A stretch of DNA of 7,684 nt from JAVWMQ01 sp036637375 (GTDB taxonomy: Bacteria > Bacillota > Clostridia > Peptostreptococcales > Anaerovoracaceae), in NCBI GenBank assembly GCA_036637375.1, contig JAVWMQ010000052.1:1-7684 (forward strand), in the 5' to 3' direction. Both the position numbers and the translations under genes were made by a program. Shown one piece after another: positions 1-6,093 of this stretch (position 1 is the first letter of the stretch; each line of letters begins with the position of its first letter). Below the pieces are notes generated by a model. The model saw only the letters and a program-made list of their open reading frames with translations, made no database searches and was not told the origin of the DNA.

Positions 1-2
1 CA

Positions 3-53
3 GAAAAAGTTCTTAATGCAATTAAGGAACAGAAGGCTAAAGGCGTTTTCTAA
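3..53 (+). CDS. 3' end of an unidentified upstream gene (partial)
   Basis: The frame beginning at base 3 encodes 16 residues (EKVLNAIKEQKAKGVF) and ends in TAA at 51-53. Only the C-terminal helix is visible, so the function cannot be assigned. The ending loosely recalls the C-termini of class III (CaiB/BaiF) CoA-transferases, which often finish with a charged helix and G-V-I, and also those of ETF alpha subunits. Both are guesses. It is on the same strand as the transporter 114 bases downstream and could belong to the same transcript. A second frame is also open here (from base 1 to a stop at 70-72), but its basic composition looks less protein-like. Confidence 0.55.
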   Translation, partial: EKVLNAIKEQKAKGVF

Positions 54-89
54 GAGAAACAAAGACATTTAAAGAGAAAATTTAAAAAC

Positions 90-129
90 ATATAATCGGT
101 GCTACTATTTAAAATAGCACCGATTATAT
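90..129. repeat. Perfect 15-bp inverted repeat (RNA hairpin) before the transporter gene
   Basis: Bases 90-104 and 115-129 are exact reverse complements, separated by a 10-base A/T-rich loop. The central part of the stem (TCGGTGC / GCACCGA) is GC-rich for this genome. On the + strand no T run follows, so it is not a classical terminator for the upstream gene. On the - strand the stem is followed by T-rich sequence (complement of 73-89), but no - strand gene reads into it. It lies 37 bases after the upstream stop and 38 before the transporter start. An RNA-processing or stabilising hairpin, or a protein operator, are possible; which one cannot be told from the sequence. Confidence 0.8.
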
Positions 130-167
130 AAAACTAAATTAAGAGTAGTGTAGAGGAGTTTTTTATT

Positions 168-1391
168 ATGGATCTAAAAAAGAAAAGATGGCTTATTTTG
201 GGAGCCAGTTTAATAATCAATTTATGTATAGGTTCAGGATATGCTTGGAGTGTATTTGCTGGTCCATTAGTTCAAGAATTTGGATGGACAGCAGCAGCTA
301 CAGCTTTAACATTTACAATTGCAAACGGTATAAGCCCAGTTACAATGATTACCGGAGGTAAAATTCAGGATACCTTTGGACCTAAGTGGGTTATTCTTGC
401 TGGTGGGGCAATGTTTGGTACAGGAATCTTTTTATCAGGATTAACTACATCTTTAGGTTGGCTATACTTTAGCTATGGTATAGTTGCTGGCTTTGGTATG
501 GGATTAGTTTATAGCTGTACTATTGCTAATACTGTTAAATTCTTCCCAGACAAGAGAGGTCTTGTTGCAGGTCTAGCTACAGCTGGATACGGTGCAGGGG
601 CTGTTGTATTTGCACCAATTGCACAGCAAATTATTGCTGCTAATGGTGTTTTATCTACATTCAAGGTATTAGGTATATTATTTGGCGTAATTATCATTAT
701 CGGTTCATTCTTTATTCAAACTGCACCAGCTGGATACAAGCCAGAAGGATGGGAACCACCTGCAGCAACATCTAGCGCAGGGGCAGCATTAGGTGGAGAT
801 AAGACTTGGAAAGAAATGTTAGCTACACCAATTTTCTATGTATTATTAATTATCTTAACAATTGGGGCTACTGCAGGTCTAATGATTATTAGCCAGGCAT
901 CACCAATTGCGCAGATGGTTGTAAAAACTTCTCCAGCAACAGCAGCTATGATTGTAAGTGCTGTTGGAATTGCCAATATGATTGGTAGAGTATTATGGGG
1001 ATTTGTATCAGATAAAATAGGTAGATACAAAACTCTTCCTTTAGTTTATGTTATTTTAGCTGCAAGTATGTTCCTTTTAACAACTGTAGGAGCAAATCAA
1101 ACAATGTTATTTACTGTATGCGTAATGTTAATTGGAGCTTGTTTTGGCGGTTTCATGGGAATATTCCCAGCACTAACAGCAGATAGTTTTGGAGCAAAAA
1201 ATAATGGTATAAATTATGGATTTATGTTTTCTGGTTTTGCAATAGGCGGATTTATAGGACCAAGATTAGCTGCAAGTATGGCAGCAGGTGGCGTATACAC
1301 AAAAGCATTCTTGATTTCAGGAATAATGTGCGTTGCAGGAATCCTATTTGTTTACATTGCAAGTAACCTAAAAAAGAAAATGAATGCTTAA
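168..1391 (+). CDS. MFS transporter, oxalate/formate antiporter-like (OFA) family
   Basis: This is a 407-residue inner-membrane protein with about 12 hydrophobic segments in two halves, split by a hydrophilic loop near residues 186-220. It probably exchanges or co-transports a small organic anion. Visible hallmarks are the N-terminal G-Y-A-W-S-V-F segment typical of OFA proteins, MFS motif A after TM2 (GGKIQDTFGPK), and its second-half copy (GFVSDKIGR). In oxalate transporter OxlT, Arg272 and Lys355 bind the substrate. An Arg is kept at the matching TM8 place (R274, in GRVLWG), but TM11 has S355-G356-F357 with no Lys, so oxalate is unlikely. The start is supported by AGGAG at 154-158, 9 bases upstream. 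The CoA-transferase gene follows after 82 bases, suggesting import of an acid that is then CoA-activated. The family call is firm; the substrate is unknown. Confidence 0.88.
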   Translation: MDLKKKRWLILGASLIINLCIGSGYAWSVFAGPLVQEFGWTAAATALTFTIANGISPVTMITGGKIQDTFGPKWVILAGGAMFGTGIFLSGLTTSLGWLYFSYGIVAGFGMGLVYSCTIANTVKFFPDKRGLVAGLATAGYGAGAVVFAPIAQQIIAANGVLSTFKVLGILFGVIIIIGSFFIQTAPAGYKPEGWEPPAATSSAGAALGGDKTWKEMLATPIFYVLLIILTIGATAGLMIISQASPIAQMVVKTSPATAAMIVSAVGIANMIGRVLWGFVSDKIGRYKTLPLVYVILAASMFLLTTVGANQTMLFTVCVMLIGACFGGFMGIFPALTADSFGAKNNGINYGFMFSGFAIGGFIGPRLAASMAAGGVYTKAFLISGIMCVAGILFVYIASNLKKKMNA

Positions 1392-1473
1392 AAATTAGTA
1401 TTAAATAAGTTTTGACGAAAAAAATAATAAGTTATACATCAAATTTATTCAAATAAGCAAAGGAGAATACAAC

Positions 1474-3054
1474 ATGGCTAAAATTATATCAGCAAAAGAA
1501 GCAGCAGCTCTTTTCACAGACAATTGTACCGTTTTATCTGCAGTATTTGGACTAGCAGGATGGGCTGAAGAAGTTGCTAAAGCTGTTGAAGCTCGTTTTT
1601 TGGAAGATGGACATCCAAAGAATATTACTCATATTCACGCAGCAGGGGCTGGAGACTGGATTAGTAGAGGAGAATGCGATTGGACTCATGAGGGACTGAT
1701 AACTAAGGTTATTTCATCTCATTCAGGTTCATCACCTAAGCTTTTAAAAGCTATCTCTGAAAACAAAATCTTGGCATACAATTATCCTTTAGGAACAATG
1801 CTTCAGCTTTTTAAGGAAATGGGTAGAAAGGCTCCAGGTTTACTATCTAAAACAGGGCTAGGTACTTTTATGGATCCTAGATTTGATGGAGGTAAACTAA
1901 ATACTCTTACAAAGGAACAGGGAGAAGATTTAGTTAAATACATTCCTGACTTTGAAGGTGAAGAGTATTTGCTATATAAACCATATAACGTTGATATTGC
2001 ATTAATGCGTGGTACTACAGCAGATGAAAATGGAAATATTACATGTGAAAAAGAAGCGTTGAATTTAGAAATGCTTTCAGTTGCACAGGCTGCAAAAGCT
2101 CAGGGCGGTATTGTAATTTGCCAAGTTGAATCTTTGGCTAAGGCGGGAAGTTTGAATCCTAAATTAGTAAAGGTTCCTGGAATTTATGTAGACTACATAG
2201 TCGTTGAAGAAGATCCAGATTTATTCATGCAGACTCAGCAAACAAAATTCAATAGAGCATTTACTGGGGAAATTAGAGTTCCTATTGGTAATAACATTGA
2301 AGTTGTACCTTTTGGTCCTACAAAAGTTATGGCTAGAAGAGTTGCTATGGAAATTAAGCCAGGATTTAAGGCTAACTTTGGTATTGGACAGCCAACATTT
2401 GTTGGAGCTGTTATGGCTGAAGAAAACTGTGAAAACTCTATTACAATGATTTCAGAATCAGGTAGCATTGGTGGTGTTCCTGGCGGTGGCAGAGATTTTG
2501 GTGCTCACTGGAACATCGAAGCATCATCAGACCAAGGAGACCATTTCAGTTTCTTTGATGGTGGTGGACTTGATATTGGAGTATTTGGATTAAGTGAAGT
2601 TGACAAAGATGGAAACGTAAACACTAGCTTATTAAATGGAAAAATAATGGGTGTTGGTGGTTTTGCTAATATTGCAGCTACTGCTAAACATGCCGTATTT
2701 ATTGGATCATTTACAGCTGGTGGAATTAAAACAGAAATCCAAGATGGAAAACTAGTAATTCTTCAAGAAGGAAAATTCAAAAAGTTTGTAGAATCTTGTC
2801 CTCAATTAACATTTAATGCTAATCAATCACTACAACGTGGTAATACAATTCTGTTTATTACAGAAAGATGTGTTATTAGAAAAACATTAGAAGGTCTAAT
2901 TGTTGAAGAAATCGCACCAGGTGTTGATTTAGAGAAGGATATTATTGCTCAAGCAGATGTTGAATTCATTATTCCAGAAGGCGGTCCAAAATTAATGGAC
3001 GAAGAACTATTCTTGCCTGAATGGGGTAAATTAAAAGATATCATGTATAAATAA
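1474..3054 (+). CDS. Acyl-CoA:acetate/propionate-type CoA-transferase (class I, Pct/YdiF-like)
   Basis: This 526-residue cytoplasmic enzyme is predicted to move CoA between a donor thioester (for example acetyl-CoA) and a carboxylate through a glutamyl-CoA intermediate. Its length matches propionate CoA-transferase Pct and E. coli YdiF (about 520-530 residues), in which the alpha and beta domains are fused. The N-terminal half carries the alpha-type fold, including ALMRGTTADENGN near residues 176-188. The C-terminal half has GIGQPTFVG, then the catalytic motif SESGSIGGVPGGG with Glu328 as the nucleophile, then FFDGGGLDIGVFGLSEVD and FTAGG. The start is fixed by AGGAG at 1461-1465, 8 bases before ATG. 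It sits between an OFA-type transporter and an ETF-beta-like gene, which suggests activation of an imported acid before a redox step. The true substrate (propionate, acrylate, a hydroxy acid or other) cannot be read from sequence. Confidence 0.92.
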   Translation: MAKIISAKEAAALFTDNCTVLSAVFGLAGWAEEVAKAVEARFLEDGHPKNITHIHAAGAGDWISRGECDWTHEGLITKVISSHSGSSPKLLKAISENKILAYNYPLGTMLQLFKEMGRKAPGLLSKTGLGTFMDPRFDGGKLNTLTKEQGEDLVKYIPDFEGEEYLLYKPYNVDIALMRGTTADENGNITCEKEALNLEMLSVAQAAKAQGGIVICQVESLAKAGSLNPKLVKVPGIYVDYIVVEEDPDLFMQTQQTKFNRAFTGEIRVPIGNNIEVVPFGPTKVMARRVAMEIKPGFKANFGIGQPTFVGAVMAEENCENSITMISESGSIGGVPGGGRDFGAHWNIEASSDQGDHFSFFDGGGLDIGVFGLSEVDKDGNVNTSLLNGKIMGVGGFANIAATAKHAVFIGSFTAGGIKTEIQDGKLVILQEGKFKKFVESCPQLTFNANQSLQRGNTILFITERCVIRKTLEGLIVEEIAPGVDLEKDIIAQADVEFIIPEGGPKLMDEELFLPEWGKLKDIMYK

Positions 3055-3066
3055 GATGACAAATTA

Positions 3067-3111
3067 AAGTTATTCCCTTCTGTGGCTTTTTGACATGGAG
3101 GGGAATAATTT
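3067..3111 (+). promoter_or_regulatory. 14-bp stem-loop in the etfB-like leader; possible attenuator
   Basis: Bases 3067-3080 pair with 3098-3111 over 14 positions (12 Watson-Crick, 2 G-T wobbles: 3069/3109 and 3078/3100), with a 17-base loop. The right arm contains the GGAGGGG of the first of two Shine-Dalgarno-like boxes, so folding would hide it. The stem runs into a T-rich stretch (TTTGTTT, 3109-3115), so it could also act as a weak intrinsic terminator after the CoA-transferase gene. The pairing is directly visible; the regulatory role is inferred. Confidence 0.6.
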
Positions 3112-3125
3112 GTTTGACATGGAGG
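3089..3125 (+). repeat. Direct repeat of a 13-base Shine-Dalgarno box
   Basis: The 13 bases TTTGACATGGAGG occur exactly at 3089-3101 and again at 3113-3125, 24 bases apart, and each is followed by an A-rich AATAA or AAATAA stretch. The second copy is the ribosome binding site of the ETF-like gene (GGAGG 3121-3125, 7 bases before ATG 3133). The first copy lies inside the stem-loop. A 13-codon frame from the ATG at 3095 (MEGNNLFDMEEIK) ends in a TGA at 3134-3136 that overlaps the start codon at 3133 as ATGA. It has no Shine-Dalgarno of its own, so it is not listed as a gene. Confidence 0.8.
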
Positions 3126-3132
3126 AAATAAA

Positions 3133-3834
3133 ATGAATATAGCCGTTTTAATTTCAACTGAAATTGAGGATACTGGAATTGGATATTATGATAGAAAGAT
3201 TTTTGAAGTTTTAGATGAACTTAATAACAAAAATCAGGGTATTAATAATATAGGGATTTCGGTGGGCAAATCGTCAAGTGAAGATGCATTGAGAGAGGGA
3301 CTAGCTAGAAACTTAAACCGAGGGGTACTGCTAGTTGATGATAATTACGATAATTCAAACTACTACACTGTTGCAAAGACCTTAACAGAATACTTAAAGG
3401 TAAATAATGAATTTGATATTATTATGTGCGGGTACAAAAGCCATAGCTGTGGTACGTCAATTGTTCCTATTTTGATATCTGAGTATTTAAACATACCTGC
3501 TATTTTGGATGTAGTTGAGGTTACATTTGAGCCGGGCAACAATGTAATATGTAAAGCTACTCATGATGGTATAACAGAGATTATAAAAAGTCACACCCCT
3601 TGTATCATTTGCTGTGAAAACAACAAAGCAAAGATATTACCTACAAGACTTAAAAGTGCTATGAACGCGTTTAATAAGGAAATAAAAATTGAAAGAATAG
3701 AAATCCAAAATGAGGAGTATCCATTGGGAAATATTGTAGCAGAATTTAAGCCAAGGAGAACAAGAAAAAACTGCATATACACTCAAAGTGAAATGCAGAA
3801 TTTTATTAATTTAATGGTAAGACTATTTAAATAA
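3133..3834 (+). CDS. Divergent electron transfer flavoprotein beta-subunit-like protein
   Basis: This 233-residue cytoplasmic protein has the ETF beta (EtfB/FixA) fold pattern: an N-terminal strand (MNIAVLIS), ALREGLARNLNRGVLLVDD at about 52-70, and a central FDIIMCG strand. Residues 139-160 follow the PROSITE-type ETF-beta signature (K141, D145-G146, E149, P156, then IIC) with one miss, H144 where D or E is expected. PTRLKSAMNAFNKEI matches the usual region before the C-terminal arm. The loop that binds AMP or flavin in normal EtfB (G-x-Q-A-x-D-x-D-T-x-Q-V-G-P) is altered at 100-112: Lys replaces Gln, Ser and Gly replace the two Asp, and Ile replaces the second Gln. No EtfA gene is visible next to it. 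It may still work with a distant EtfA, or may have lost normal cofactor use. It is placed after the CoA-transferase and likely co-transcribed, subject to the leader hairpin. Confidence 0.78.
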   Translation: MNIAVLISTEIEDTGIGYYDRKIFEVLDELNNKNQGINNIGISVGKSSSEDALREGLARNLNRGVLLVDDNYDNSNYYTVAKTLTEYLKVNNEFDIIMCGYKSHSCGTSIVPILISEYLNIPAILDVVEVTFEPGNNVICKATHDGITEIIKSHTPCIICCENNKAKILPTRLKSAMNAFNKEIKIERIEIQNEEYPLGNIVAEFKPRRTRKNCIYTQSEMQNFINLMVRLFK

Positions 3835-3862
3835 ATTATAATTTTAGGGTATGAAATACTGG

Positions 3863-4765
3863 CTAAGTACGGCGTTTACCAGTGTTGTCAGACCCTTTTA
3901 TTTCTTCATGATAAAAGTAATCAACAATTACTGGATGTCCTTGTTTTGATCTGCCATATGGTATCTCGTTGTCAACAAATGGACAATCATATTTCTTAGC
4001 CATTTCTTTTGCGCTAAGCCTTAAACCCTCAAAATAACTTCGATCCTTTTTGTTATATATAGCTTCATATAGGGAAAGCAGTGCTGGATGACTTTGGGAA
4101 ATATAGGTCATAATATCTTTTTTGAATCCACCTCTTAAATTTAGGTTTTCAAGCCAAAACAAATCACATTGATCTTTAACCTCTTCAAAAATAGCCTCTA
4201 TATCTGTAATTCCAGGGAAAACAGGAGAAACAAAACATACTGTGCGAATACCAGAGTTGTATATTTCTTTCATAGCTGATAAACGTCTTTTGATGGATAC
4301 TGTTTCTTCCATATCAGTTTTGAAATTTTCGTCAAGAGTGTTAATTGACCAAGAAACTGTAAGATCACTTGTTTTACTAATTTCCTTTAGAAGGTCAAGA
4401 TCCCTCAATACTAGGTCTGATTTAGTACAGATTAAAATTTCAGCACCACTATCTTTTAATTCTTCTAAAATTTTTCTTGTGTTTTGATATTGTTCTTCAA
4501 GAGGGTTATAACCGTCAGTAACTGAGCCAATTACAATACGCTGTCCTTGATATTTTTTGGGATTCTTGATTGGTTGCCAATGTTTAACATCCAAAAATGT
4601 TCCCCAATCCTCTGTATGCCCTGTGAAACGCTTCATAAATGAAGCATAGCAGTATTTACATGCGTGAGGGCAACCCACATATGGATTTACTGAATAACCT
4701 CCAACAGGTAAGTTTGATTTTGTCATTATATTTTTAGTTTCTACATGATTAGTTTTAATATTCAT
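3863..4765 (-). CDS. Radical SAM protein, SPL-like, resembling 'radical SAM mobile pair protein B'
   Basis: This 300-residue iron-sulfur enzyme has the radical SAM cluster motif NPYVGCPHACKYCYA, with C32, C36 and C39 as [4Fe-4S] ligands. GSVTDGYNPLEEQY (about 79-92), CTKSDLVLRDLDLL and VSWSINTLDENF are typical of the spore-photolyase-like radical SAM group. The whole layout, including the ITKSNLP-like start, FLDVKHW, LENLNLRGG and the C-terminal VIVDYFYHEEIK, matches my memory of the family called radical SAM mobile pair protein B, which is usually next to an A partner. No partner is encoded on either side here. The reaction is unknown. The start ATG (complement of 4763-4765) is preceded by AAAGGCGG, 8 bases away and one mismatch from consensus. 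The gene is convergent with the ETF-like gene, with 28 bases between stops, and divergent from the hydrolase. The radical SAM call is secure; the subfamily is likely. Confidence 0.88.
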   Translation of the reverse strand: MNIKTNHVETKNIMTKSNLPVGGYSVNPYVGCPHACKYCYASFMKRFTGHTEDWGTFLDVKHWQPIKNPKKYQGQRIVIGSVTDGYNPLEEQYQNTRKILEELKDSGAEILICTKSDLVLRDLDLLKEISKTSDLTVSWSINTLDENFKTDMEETVSIKRRLSAMKEIYNSGIRTVCFVSPVFPGITDIEAIFEEVKDQCDLFWLENLNLRGGFKKDIMTYISQSHPALLSLYEAIYNKKDRSYFEGLRLSAKEMAKKYDCPFVDNEIPYGRSKQGHPVIVDYFYHEEIKGSDNTGKRRT

Positions 4766-4828
4766 AAATCTTTCCGCCTTTCAAGAATTATTGAACAAGA
4801 TGTGATTAAATGACGTATATATTTGTAT

Positions 4829-4857
4829 ATTTTATGTTATATATGTGCCTAGGTCAA
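4829..4857 (-). promoter_or_regulatory. Sigma-A-type promoter for the radical SAM gene
   Basis: Reading the - strand, TTGACC (4857-4852) and TAAAAT (4834-4829) are separated by exactly 17 bases, and each hexamer differs from consensus at one position. A transcript starting near 4822 would have a leader of about 55-60 bases before the start codon at 4765. The flanks are AT-rich, so chance matches are easier here, but the spacing and both hexamers together make this a good candidate. Confidence 0.55.
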
Positions 4858-4903
4858 GGTAATAGATAACTACTTTGTAATGTTTATATACCCAGTTATG
4901 AGG

Positions 4904-4919
4904 TATAATGCTATATAAT
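4904..4919 (+). promoter_or_regulatory. Candidate -10 elements for the hydrolase gene
   Basis: Two exact TATAAT hexamers occur at 4904-4909 and 4914-4919, 54-69 bases before the hydrolase start. The second lies in TGCTATATAAT, so TGC followed by TATATA (4912-4917) could act as an extended -10. No convincing -35 is found at normal spacing; TTGTAA at 4875-4880 is 23 bases from the first hexamer. The region is very AT-rich, so the exact promoter is uncertain. Confidence 0.3.
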
Positions 4920-4962
4920 GGATTTGGTTATTTATACTATATTATAATAAAATATGTGAAAT

Positions 4963-4967
4963 GGAGG
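4963..4967 (+). promoter_or_regulatory. Ribosome binding site that decides the hydrolase start
   Basis: GGAGG at 4963-4967 sits 5 bases before the ATG at 4973. An in-frame ATG at 4961 overlaps the left edge of this box and has no Shine-Dalgarno of its own. Translation should therefore begin at 4973, giving MKKVEIEK as the N-terminus. Confidence 0.8.
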
Positions 4968-4972
4968 GTGTT

Positions 4973-5983
4973 ATGAAGAAAGTAGAAATAGAAAAGATTA
5001 GAGAAGATTTAGATATATATAAGATTAATGTTCCTTTGCCTGAAAATCCGCTAAAGAACTTAAATGCTTATGTTATTAAAACACCTACAAAAAACCTTAT
5101 TATTGACACAGGATTTAATAGACCAGAGTCTAAAGAAGCATTGTTTGAGGGGCTTAGACTTTTAGATATAAATATGGATAATACGGAAATATATGTTACA
5201 CACCTTCATGCAGACCATATTGGTTTAATTAATGAAATAATGAAAGATGATACAATAATATATATGTCCCAAAGAGATTATCAATATATGTATAAGGGTG
5301 CAACATCTAATGGTTGGGAAATTTCAGAGAATAGGTTAATTAAAAATGGTTTTCCTATAGCAGAAATTATGCTTACAAGAGAAACTAATCCTGCTAGAAT
5401 TTTTGGTTCTAGTAAGGTTTTTCCTGTTAAACTAGTTGGTGATGGAGATATAATTAATGTTGGAGACTTTGCATTAAAAGTTATATTTGTTCCTGGGCAT
5501 ACGCCAGGAAATACATGTCTATATTTAGAATCAGAAAAAATTCTTTTTTCGGGGGATCATGTGCTATTTGATATTACGCCAAATATTACAGCATGGAATG
5601 ATGTTTTAGATCCTTTGGGTGAATATCTAGATAGCTTAAATAAGGTAAAGGCTTTGGATGTTAAACTTGTTTTGCCAGGACACCGTAAAAACGATATGGA
5701 TTTTTATGAGCGTGTAGAACAACTTTTGAAACATCACAAAGTTAGACTAGATGAAACTCTAAAGATTTTGAGAGAGGATGGACCAGATAATGCTTATAAC
5801 ATTGCAGCAAAGATGACTTGGTCAATGAGGGGAAAGAAATGGGAAGAATTTCCTGTTCATCAGAAGTGGTTTGCTGTAGGTGAAACTTTGGCACACTTGG
5901 ATTATCTCAAAATCAGAGGATATATAAGGGAATGTGTTGACAATAATGATGATATTATAAAGTATCAAATAGTGGAACAATAA
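4973..5983 (+). CDS. Metallo-beta-lactamase-fold hydrolase with C-terminal winged-helix-like domain
   Basis: This is a 336-residue cytoplasmic metallo-hydrolase; no signal peptide is visible. The binuclear metal site is complete: THLHADHIG gives H77, H79, D81 and H82, followed by H176 (PGHTPGNT), D195 (SGDH) and H237 (PGHRKN). NLIIDTGF at about residues 42-49 is the usual early loop of the fold. After residue 240 there is a helical tail (LKHHKVRLDETLKIL, then ETLAHLDYLKIRGYI) like the winged-helix appendage of LACTB2-type and related hydrolases. Such proteins cleave thioesters, phosphodiesters or other esters, and the sequence does not choose between them. Thioester hydrolysis would suit the CoA-transferase nearby, but that is speculation. 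The gene stands alone, divergent from the radical SAM gene and followed by the element boundary. The start is chosen from the ribosome binding site at 4963-4967. Confidence 0.88.
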   Translation: MKKVEIEKIREDLDIYKINVPLPENPLKNLNAYVIKTPTKNLIIDTGFNRPESKEALFEGLRLLDINMDNTEIYVTHLHADHIGLINEIMKDDTIIYMSQRDYQYMYKGATSNGWEISENRLIKNGFPIAEIMLTRETNPARIFGSSKVFPVKLVGDGDIINVGDFALKVIFVPGHTPGNTCLYLESEKILFSGDHVLFDITPNITAWNDVLDPLGEYLDSLNKVKALDVKLVLPGHRKNDMDFYERVEQLLKHHKVRLDETLKILREDGPDNAYNIAAKMTWSMRGKKWEEFPVHQKWFAVGETLAHLDYLKIRGYIRECVDNNDDIIKYQIVEQ

Positions 5984-6032
5984 AAATTGATTATATTAAA
6001 AAAATAAAAAGGACGCAAAAGGGTGCTTCACT

Positions 6033-6050
6033 AAGGGATTTTATTCCCTT
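6033..6050. repeat. Short inverted repeat near the putative element end
   Basis: AAGGGA (6033-6038) and TCCCTT (6045-6050) form a 6-bp stem with a 6-base loop (TTTTAT). On the + strand no T run follows. It stands just before the larger hairpin at 6060-6086 and may be part of a recombinase binding site or a second weak termination hairpin. It is short enough to be chance. Confidence 0.35.
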
Positions 6051-6059
6051 GAAAAATTC

Positions 6060-6093
6060 GGCATAGTCGTAACAATCGGCTATGCCGTTTTTT
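6060..6093 (+). terminator. Rho-independent terminator overlapping the recombinase stop, probably bidirectional
   Basis: GGCATAGTCG (6060-6069) pairs with CGGCTATGCC (6077-6086) over 10 positions with one wobble and a 7-base loop, TAACAAT. On the + strand it is followed by G and six T (6088-6093), the classic form, which would end transcripts from the hydrolase gene. On the - strand the same stem is followed by GAATTTTTC, so it could also end recombinase transcripts. The recombinase TAG stop (complement of 6080-6082) lies inside the right arm. Confidence 0.75.

Noticed and set aside
1412..1440. Possible promoter TTGACG with TTATAC/TATACA before the CoA-transferase gene
   Set aside because: The hexamer spacing is only 14-15 bases and the region is A/T-rich; co-transcription with the transporter is equally likely.
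3095..3136. Thirteen-codon leader peptide frame before the ETF-like gene
   Set aside because: There is no Shine-Dalgarno upstream of its ATG and it is formed largely by the duplicated box; kept only as a note in the leader finding.
3847..3897. Terminator between the convergent ETF-like and radical SAM genes
   Set aside because: Only 5-bp stems (ACTGG/CCAGT, AGGGT/ACCCT) with long loops are found, and they lie partly in the radical SAM coding region; not convincing. The AAATTATAATTT palindrome near 3834 has no loop or GC content.
4961..4972. Upstream in-frame ATG giving a hydrolase four residues longer
   Set aside because: It overlaps the GGAGG box and has no Shine-Dalgarno of its own; the ATG at 4973 is ideally spaced.
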